Shown one piece after another: positions 7,105 through 11,764 of a stretch of DNA of 11,764 nucleotides (position 1 is its first letter; every line of letters starts with the position of its first letter). The notes beneath the pieces were generated by a model. The model was not told the DNA's origin. It made no database searches and saw only the letters and a program-made list of their open reading frames with translations. Origin of the DNA: an uncultured Salinimicrobium sp. (GTDB lineage: Bacteria > Bacteroidota > Bacteroidia > Flavobacteriales > Flavobacteriaceae). The position numbers and the translations under genes are program-made. The DNA is taken from assembly GCA_946887025.1 (NCBI GenBank), contig CAMPJY010000083.1:1-11764 (forward strand), in the 5' to 3' direction.

Positions 7105-8028
7105 TTGACAGAACCAGATTTCCAGATCATCCTTTCCCAGATCCAGCAAGAATTTGCAGATCTTCCCCTTTCGGGCAAGGTCGCCTCTTATATCCCTGAA
7201 CTGGCTAAGGTCCCTTCTGAAAAATTTGGAATGCACCTGTACAATATGGCAGGGGAAAATTTCTGTTTCGGGGATAGCAATGAGCGCTTTTCCATCCAGA
7301 GTATTTCGAAGGTATTCAGCCTTTCCCTTGCCATGAAGGTGGTGGGGGAAGATCTGTGGAGCCGGGTGGACGTGGAACCTTCGGGCGATCCATTCAATTC
7401 CCTGTCCCAGTTGGAAAACGAAGCAGGAATCCCTCGAAATCCATTCATTAATGCAGGGGCCCTAGTGGTAGCAGATGTTCTGGTTTCCTCCTTTAACAAT
7501 CCCAAAGCCGCCCTGCTGACCTTTCTTCACGAAATTACAGGTGACCAGTCGATCGACTTTGACCAAAAGGTGGCAGCTTCTGAGAAAACCCACGGCTTCA
7601 GGAATTATGCTCTGGTAAACTACATGAAATCCTTTGGAAATATAGAAAATGCTGTGGAAGATGTACTGGATCTCTACTTCCATCAATGCTCCCTCGCCAT
7701 GTCCTGTAAAGAACTGGCCCAGGCGTTCATTATCTATGCAAATCAGGGTGAGCTGCTGGATTCAGAAAGGGAAATCCTAACCGGAAGGCAGGTAAAAAGA
7801 ATTAACGCCCTAATGCAGACCTGTGGTTTCTATGACGAGGCAGGAGAATTCAGTTTTGAGGTAGGTCTCCCCGGGAAGAGTGGCGTTGGTGGCGGAATTG
7901 TGGCTGTACACCCCGACAAATACGCAGTAGCCGTATGGAGCCCGCCCCTGAATCCAAAGGGGAACTCAGCGCTCGGAATGGCGGCCCTGGAACGCCTTAC
8001 TACCCTCACCGGGTTCTCGATTTTCTGA
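7105..8028 (+). CDS. glsA: Glutaminase A (serine-dependent), TTG start
   Basis: Hydrolyses L-glutamine to glutamate and ammonia; beta-lactamase-like fold, cytosolic. Conserved pieces: GKVASYIPEL, the SISK motif with S66 and K69 as nucleophile and base, NPFINAGAL (N116), CGFYDEAGEF, and GKSGVGGGIVAVHP near the C-terminus. No ATG exists before the conserved core. The TTG at 7105 gives 307 residues, matching the 304-310 usual for the family, and leaves a 28-nt gap to pepE. A second TTG at 7036 would overlap pepE by 41 nt and add 23 unlikely residues. The exact start therefore stays uncertain, while the function is clear. The CTGCG repeat tract lies downstream. Confidence 0.94.
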   Translation: MTEPDFQIILSQIQQEFADLPLSGKVASYIPELAKVPSEKFGMHLYNMAGENFCFGDSNERFSIQSISKVFSLSLAMKVVGEDLWSRVDVEPSGDPFNSLSQLENEAGIPRNPFINAGALVVADVLVSSFNNPKAALLTFLHEITGDQSIDFDQKVAASEKTHGFRNYALVNYMKSFGNIENAVEDVLDLYFHQCSLAMSCKELAQAFIIYANQGELLDSEREILTGRQVKRINALMQTCGFYDEAGEFSFEVGLPGKSGVGGGIVAVHPDKYAVAVWSPPLNPKGNSALGMAALERLTTLTGFSIF

Positions 8029-8090
8029 GTTTACAGATTGGTTCTGGAGTTAAGGGTTTGGGGGTAGAATTTAAATTTCAGAAAACCTGT

Positions 8091-8134
8091 CTGCGATATC
8101 TGCGGAAAAATCTGCGCCCTCTGCGGGGAAAAAT
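8091..8134 (+). repeat. CTGCG-periodic intergenic repeat, copy 2
   Basis: Four CTGCG units start at 8091, 8100, 8112 and 8121, followed by ATAT, GAAAAAT, CCCT and GGGAAAAAT tails. The tract lies in the convergent spacer between glutaminase and the endonuclease V gene, oriented as in copy 1 (1951-2013). No obvious hairpin forms. Confidence 0.6.
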
Positions 8135-8157
8135 TAGCAATTTAAGATAGCCACGAC

Positions 8158-8595
8158 TCAGATCTTCTCCCATTCCTCAATTTCCCCCTCCACAAGCACA
8201 AAAATCGGATGGACTTCGAATTGAAGCTCCTCGACCAGGAGATGGAATTTAGAAAGGTCCCTAACCTTTAATTTTGCAAGCAGGTGATGGCTTTCATATT
8301 TCACCTGTCCCCTGGAAACTTCTATACTGAATCTGCAATCTTTACAACTTTCCCAGTCCACCTTTTCCCTATCAAAGCGATAGCCCCTGCTTTCCGCCTC
8401 TTCCAGGACGAAGGACAGGTAAAGATTTATAAGCGCCAACGGATCACCTGAAGTTTTGAATCTTATGAGCTGTGAATGATTTCGGTAACCCCTGGTGTTG
8501 CCCTCCAGCACTTTCTTGGCCAATAGCGTTTCACGCCATAGTGCCACCAGGCCTTTGGCGTCAAGATATTTTGGATGAAGGGACCAGATTCTGAT
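8158..8595 (-). CDS. Pyrimidine-dimer DNA glycosylase/endonuclease V homologue with non-canonical start
   Basis: Resembles the T4 endonuclease V family (Pyr_excise), base-excision enzymes that cut UV-induced pyrimidine dimers. Conserved pieces read: RIWSLHPKYLD, KGLVALWRETLLAKKVLEG, GYRNHSQLIRF, LYLSFVLEEAESRGY and the C-terminal HPIF/GEIEEWEKI. Homologues I recall begin MRIWSLHPKYLD at about 145 residues. Here the codon in the Met position (8595-8593) is ATC, giving 145 residues if it initiates. The first canonical start is GTG at 8547, which would drop 16 residues including the conserved RIWSLHPKYLD. Upstream the frame runs with no ATG, GTG or TTG to the TAG stop of the preceding gene (8655-8653), which is in the same frame. 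The rest of the frame is intact. Either ATC initiates, translation starts at GTG, or the start has decayed. It follows the TlpA-like gene on the same strand. Confidence 0.8.
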   Translation of the reverse strand: MRIWSLHPKYLDAKGLVALWRETLLAKKVLEGNTRGYRNHSQLIRFKTSGDPLALINLYLSFVLEEAESRGYRFDREKVDWESCKDCRFSIEVSRGQVKYESHHLLAKLKVRDLSKFHLLVEELQFEVHPIFVLVEGEIEEWEKI

Positions 8596-8652
8596 AAATA
8601 TATTTTTTAGACTGACTTTATTAAAGAACCTTGAGATATTGACCTGCCGTCC

Positions 8653-9348
8653 CTACAGATAAGAGTTCAGATCAATATCATCCACACTCTTAAAAATCCC
8701 GATAAGCTTACCTTCCCCATCGATGACAATGGTGGAAGGCACCCTGCGAAGTCCAAATTTTTCAATAAAACCTGAACCTTCATTGACCAGTGAAAAATTA
8801 GAGTTTGCGGAATCGAACTGAGGGGCCAGGTTAGACTCTCTACTCCCCAATACCACCAGAGCTTTCACATTTCCCTTTGGGACCAAAGTATTCACTTGAG
8901 CATCCAGTTTTTCAAGTTCGTCGTACCTGAAGCGCATGGCATCCAGGGCAAAGTGCAGGACTACCAGTTTTCCCTTCAGGTTTTTTAACCGGACCTTCTC
9001 CCCTTCGGTGGTTCTCATACTGAAATCAGGAAAAGGCTTTCCTTCTTCAATGGTTTCGGTGGAAAAAATTCCCTCGCCTGAGGAAGCATCTGGATAATAA
9101 TAGAACCTGCTTACCTTCCCGTCATCCCCAAAAAAAGGCTCAAGCCGTAGGTTTGAATTGTTCCATAAGAGCTTTTCCACCTCCTCGGGACTCATCTTTT
9201 GACCGGTTTCCTTGTTGTACACCTTGTTCAGGTCCAGGTGAAGGGCCCTGGTAATAGTATGCTCGCTACTTACCAGATTATTCTTTTCCTGGCCAAAACC
9301 CTGGAAGAAAAGGAGGACGAAAAGAGATAGAAAATAATAGTTTTTCAT
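8653..9348 (-). CDS. Exported TlpA/thioredoxin-fold protein without cysteines
   Basis: 231 residues from the ATG at 9348, where a signal peptide begins (MKNYYFLSLFVLLFFQGFGQ). An ATG at 9372 would add eight residues in front of it and is less likely. Residues 20-95 are a unique N-terminal region. Residues 100-231 follow the TlpA/AlkC-like pattern: GKPFPDFSMRTTEGEKVRL, LKGKLVVLHFA, LVVLGSRE, then the cis-proline loop RRVPSTIVID (P204) and DGEGKLIG. Where a redox-active WCxxC belongs there is FALDAMRFRYDEL (133-145), and the whole protein has no cysteine, so disulfide chemistry is excluded. A binding or structural role is possible. It lies 45 bp behind purM and ahead of the endonuclease V gene. 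Confidence 0.85.
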   Translation of the reverse strand: MKNYYFLSLFVLLFFQGFGQEKNNLVSSEHTITRALHLDLNKVYNKETGQKMSPEEVEKLLWNNSNLRLEPFFGDDGKVSRFYYYPDASSGEGIFSTETIEEGKPFPDFSMRTTEGEKVRLKNLKGKLVVLHFALDAMRFRYDELEKLDAQVNTLVPKGNVKALVVLGSRESNLAPQFDSANSNFSLVNEGSGFIEKFGLRRVPSTIVIDGEGKLIGIFKSVDDIDLNSYL

Positions 9349-9393
9349 ATGAATAAAATTAATTTCTCCCAATTTAAAAAAATAAGGATGAAA

Positions 9394-10575
9394 TTAATAA
9401 TAAATGAACTTCCCGAATGGGCTCACAATCGTCAGCTTCTTCTCTTCCGAAGCTTCCACCCTTCCGATGATCTGTGCCTCTACATCAAAAGACCTGGAGA
9501 TATCAATGATTTCTTTTGCAATAGCTTCATCCACATAAAGTTCCATTCGGTGGCCCATGTTGAAGACTTGGTACATTTCTTTCCAGTCCGTCTGGCTTTC
9601 CTGCTGGATCATTTTGAATAACGGCGGCACTTCGAAAAGATTATCCTTCACTACATGGACCTGCTCGACAAAATGCAGCACCTTAGTCTGTGCGCCTCCA
9701 CTACAGTGTACCATTCCATGAATCTCCTTATTACTAAACTTCGAAAGTATTTTTTTTATAACTGGAGCGTAAGTCCGGGTTGGCGACAACACCAGTCTAC
9801 CGGCATCAAGGGGACTCCCCTCCACTTCTGATTTCAGGTTTCGGGAACCACTATAGATCAGTTCTTCAGGAATTGACGCGTCAAAACTTTCAGGATATTT
9901 TTCTGCAAGGTATTTACTAAAGACATCGTGACGTGCCGAAGTCAAACCATTGCTGCCCATGCCTCCGTTGTATTCTTTCTCGTAACTGGCCTGTCCAAAG
10001 GATGCCAGCCCCACGATCACGTTCCCCGGTTTAATATTGGCATTGTCTATTACGCTGCTGCGCCGAATTCTGGCAGTGACGGTTGAGTCAACAATAATGG
10101 TCCGTACCAGGTCCCCCACATCAGCGGTTTCCCCCCCGGTGGAATGGATATCAATCCCATATTCCCGAAGGTCTGAAAGCAGCTCTTCTGTGCCATTGAT
10201 AATCGCGGAGATCACTTCCCCCGGAACAAGGTTCTTGTTACGACCTATGGTTGAGGAGAGCATGATATTGTCCACGGCCCCAACGCAAAGCAGGTCATCA
10301 ATATTCATTATGAGGGCGTCCTGGGCAATGCCTTTCCAGACAGAAAGATCGCCGGTTTCTTTCCAGTACATATACGCCAGAGAAGATTTTGTTCCCGCCC
10401 CATCGGCATGCATGATCAGGCAGAATTCCTCGTCCCCGGTCAGATGATCTGGCACTATTTTACAGAAGGCTTTGGGAAAAAGACCCTTGTCCACTTTTTT
10501 TATGGCATTGTGCACATCCTCTTTTCCGGCGGAAACTCCGCGCTGGGCATATCGTTTACTAATTTCCTTGCTCAT
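9394..10575 (-). CDS. purM: Phosphoribosylformylglycinamidine cyclo-ligase (AIR synthase)
   Basis: Catalyses ATP-dependent closure of FGAM to AIR, step five of purine synthesis, in the cytosol. 393 residues from the ATG at 10575, in the long form I know from Bacteroidota. Motifs: RYAQRGVSAGKEDVHNAI at the N-terminus, HADGAGTKS (56-64), MNIDDLLCVGA (90-100), HSTGGETADVGD (144-155), GMGSNGLTSARHDVF, LSPTRTYAP, and MVHCSGGAQTK in the C-terminal ATPase-fold domain. An ATG at 10617 would add 14 residues, but it overlaps a -7 box and touches the terminator hairpin, so 10575 is chosen. It has its own promoter; the TlpA-like gene follows after 45 bp and may be read through. No other pur gene is in the window. 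Confidence 0.96.
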   Translation of the reverse strand: MSKEISKRYAQRGVSAGKEDVHNAIKKVDKGLFPKAFCKIVPDHLTGDEEFCLIMHADGAGTKSSLAYMYWKETGDLSVWKGIAQDALIMNIDDLLCVGAVDNIMLSSTIGRNKNLVPGEVISAIINGTEELLSDLREYGIDIHSTGGETADVGDLVRTIIVDSTVTARIRRSSVIDNANIKPGNVIVGLASFGQASYEKEYNGGMGSNGLTSARHDVFSKYLAEKYPESFDASIPEELIYSGSRNLKSEVEGSPLDAGRLVLSPTRTYAPVIKKILSKFSNKEIHGMVHCSGGAQTKVLHFVEQVHVVKDNLFEVPPLFKMIQQESQTDWKEMYQVFNMGHRMELYVDEAIAKEIIDISRSFDVEAQIIGRVEASEEKKLTIVSPFGKFIYY

Positions 10576-10594
10576 GTCAGGATTTTGAGAAGCC

Positions 10595-10602
10595 CAAAGA
10601 TA
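10595..10602 (-). promoter_or_regulatory. -7 promoter box TATCTTTG of purM
   Basis: Exact TAnnTTTG match on the minus strand ending 19 nt before the purM ATG, so the leader would be about 12-15 nt. A TTTG lies only 12 nt upstream, closer than the usual 17-23. The terminator hairpin abuts on the upstream side. No PurR-like or riboswitch structure is seen in the short leader. Confidence 0.5.
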
Positions 10603-10615
10603 CAGAGTTTTAAAC

Positions 10616-10647
10616 AAAAATGCCGTTCCTCACGAGACGGCATTTTT
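10616..10647. terminator. Bidirectional hairpin terminator between the T9SS gene and purM
   Basis: A perfect 11-bp stem, AAAAATGCCGT against ACGGCATTTTT, with a 10-nt loop and a T-run on either strand. It is the second hairpin behind the T9SS-substrate gene and lies just upstream of the purM -7 box, shielding purM from read-through. Confidence 0.75.
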
Positions 10648-10691
10648 GGTTAATATTGATCAAAAACGATTGTTCATTTTTCATTAGATGT

Positions 10692-10721
10692 AAAAAAGCA
10701 CCTCCCAGAGAAGATGCTTTT
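10692..10721 (-). terminator. Rho-independent terminator of the T9SS-substrate gene
   Basis: On the minus strand AAAAGCATCT and AGGTGCTTTT form a 10-bp stem (one wobble) around an 8-nt loop, followed by further T. It lies about 19 nt behind the stop codon at 10740. Confidence 0.7.
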
Positions 10722-10739
10722 CATCTTTAGTATATAAAT

Positions 10740-11764
10740 TTAGTTCTTAATTACATGCGAACTGAATTTCTGATTTCCTGCCCTCAGAATCAAAAGGTAA
10801 GTTCCCTGATCCCAATTACTATGATCAACTGACAGGAAGTACTTCCCTCCCCTGACAGGGGATTTAAGCCTGGTATTGTTTAATTTTCTTCCGTTCAGGT
10901 CAAAGATCTCGGCATTAAAGCTCATTCCTCCTAGTTCGGCAGGGAAATCAATGAAGATACCTCCTTCCAGTAAGGGATTCGGAAAAATTTCCGGACTCAC
11001 TTCGAGCTCCTGATTTTTGGTTACTCTTGTGGAATAGGAATTAGAATTACTTATAGGACAACCGGCTTCATTTGCAGCTACGTAAAGATCCGCCAAGTCT
11101 TCCGCAGCTTTTTTATTCCCATTCCGGAATACCTGCTGTACGGAATTTTTAATCTCCTCAACATTATACGGATAATTTACACCATTATTACAGCTGTTCA
11201 GCAAGGCTGCAGTGGCATGACGAGCTAATTTGCCAAAACCTCCTCCTCTGGCCTCCAGGGCATCCTGAAGGGAACGGATATCCTGATTCCTAAAGAAGGA
11301 AACGGAATTGACTCCAAACACGAGGTCAAAACTCAGCTCCCGAGAGAAAGAAGCACACCAGACTTCGGTATTTTTCCAGAAACCCGGGGTGCAGCCGTAG
11401 TAGGTGGAAACCTCCTGACAAACATCGCCCTGACCATTATTATCTACATCCAGTTGCTCAGGATTATAGGTGTCAGGACAATTGTCGATACAATCCGGAG
11501 TTCCATCTTCATCAATATCTCTGGAAACTCCAGAATCATCTACATCAGGACAGGGAGATTCCAGCTCCTGGTCTATACAATCATTAACGCCGTCTTCATC
11601 AGTGTCAAGAGTACTGTTACAATCATCGATGCAATCCGCAGTCCCGTCGCCATCTGTGTCTATGGACACTCCATTTTCATCAACGTTGTCCGGACAGGGA
11701 GATTCCAGTTCCTGGTCTATACAATCATTAACGCCGTCTTCATCAGTGTCAAGAGTACTGTTAC
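10740..11764 (-). CDS. Secreted T9SS substrate with thrombospondin type-3 repeats (5' part missing)
   Basis: The C-terminal 341 codons of a gene entering from the right edge. Reading N to C: (1) calcium-binding thrombospondin type-3 repeats at about 11420-11764, with units such as DTDEDGVNDCIDQE, DTDGDGTADCIDDC and DIDEDGTPDCIDNCPD; (2) a cysteine-containing domain beginning YYGCTPGFWKNTEVWC at about 11400 and running to about 11060, of a type I know from motif only and cannot assign a function; (3) a type A T9SS sorting domain at about 10743-11000, with SPEIFPNP, EIFDLNGRKL and GTYLLILRAGNQKFSSHVIKN-like end, which directs export through the outer membrane and surface attachment or release. 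GTG at 11669 is not a real start, since the frame and the repeats continue to the edge. The likely role is an extracellular, calcium-stabilised surface protein. Two terminators follow. Confidence 0.9.
   Translation of the reverse strand, partial: NSTLDTDEDGVNDCIDQELESPCPDNVDENGVSIDTDGDGTADCIDDCNSTLDTDEDGVNDCIDQELESPCPDVDDSGVSRDIDEDGTPDCIDNCPDTYNPEQLDVDNNGQGDVCQEVSTYYGCTPGFWKNTEVWCASFSRELSFDLVFGVNSVSFFRNQDIRSLQDALEARGGGFGKLARHATAALLNSCNNGVNYPYNVEEIKNSVQQVFRNGNKKAAEDLADLYVAANEAGCPISNSNSYSTRVTKNQELEVSPEIFPNPLLEGGIFIDFPAELGGMSFNAEIFDLNGRKLNNTRLKSPVRGGKYFLSVDHSNWDQGTYLLILRAGNQKFSSHVIKN
11548..11620 (-). repeat. 73-bp direct repeat inside the T9SS gene, copy A
   Basis: Identical to 11692-11764 except at one base (C at 11565 against T at 11709, a synonymous Glu/Leu-region change). 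It encodes the SPCPD and calcium-binding DTDEDGVNDCID half of a type-3 unit. The period is 144 bp, exactly 48 codons. Confidence 0.9.
11692..11764 (-). repeat. 73-bp direct repeat inside the T9SS gene, copy B (reaches window edge)
   Basis: Second copy of the 144-bp-period repeat. It runs to the window edge, so the true unit may be longer and more copies may follow outside. Confidence 0.9.

Noticed and set aside
10037..10447. A 136-codon plus-strand open frame opposite purM
   Set aside because: Antisense to conserved PurM motifs, Ser/Arg-rich with no domain; no promoter or start signal.
11548..11764. Direct repeats at the right edge as a mobile element or attachment site
   Set aside because: They are in frame, codon-multiple in period and encode calcium-binding repeats, so they belong to the protein's repeat architecture.

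Overview
The window looks like chromosomal DNA of a marine-type member of the Flavobacteriaceae (Bacteroidota). The evidence is a type IX secretion (T9SS) C-terminal sorting domain, proteins that closely resemble flavobacterial KynU, PurM, DUF6702 and M1 peptidase families, weak Shine-Dalgarno signals, and several upstream -7 boxes of the Bacteroidota form TAnnTTTG. The genus (Gramella/Salegentibacter-like) is inference only. No tRNA, rRNA, insertion sequence, integrase or CRISPR array is visible. Most of the window is ordinary core genome.

Layout, left to right. Positions 1-1195 (minus) hold a nearly complete kynureninase gene cut by the left edge. Divergent from it at 1300-1941 (plus) is a cation-dependent SAM O-methyltransferase. 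A convergent spacer with a CTGCG-periodic repeat follows. Then tatA (2066-2347, minus) stands alone behind a terminator and a very close promoter. Next is a minus-strand block of three exported proteins, transcribed from 6190 down to 2434: a CarboxypepD_reg-like protein, a DUF6702 protein and a 775-residue M1 metallopeptidase. Divergent from it, a plus-strand pair encodes peptidase E (6369-7076) and glutaminase (from about 7105 to 8028), which together would release Asp and Glu. A second CTGCG-periodic repeat lies behind glutaminase.

The right part is on the minus strand: purM (purine synthesis), an exported thioredoxin-fold protein with no cysteine at all, and a pyrimidine-dimer glycosylase/endonuclease V homologue that has ATC where the family's initiator ATG is expected. 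At the right edge is the 3' part of a secreted protein with thrombospondin type-3 calcium-binding repeats, a GCTPGFWKN-type domain and a T9SS sorting tail. Two hairpin terminators separate it from purM.

Nothing here amounts to a clear new defence or mobile system. The points most worth a second look are the missing canonical start of the endonuclease V gene, the cysteine-free TlpA-like protein, the two CTGCG-periodic spacers, the conserved-looking three-gene exported block around the M1 peptidase, and the recent 144-bp internal duplication in the T9SS substrate. No stretch longer than 300 bases lacks a gene.
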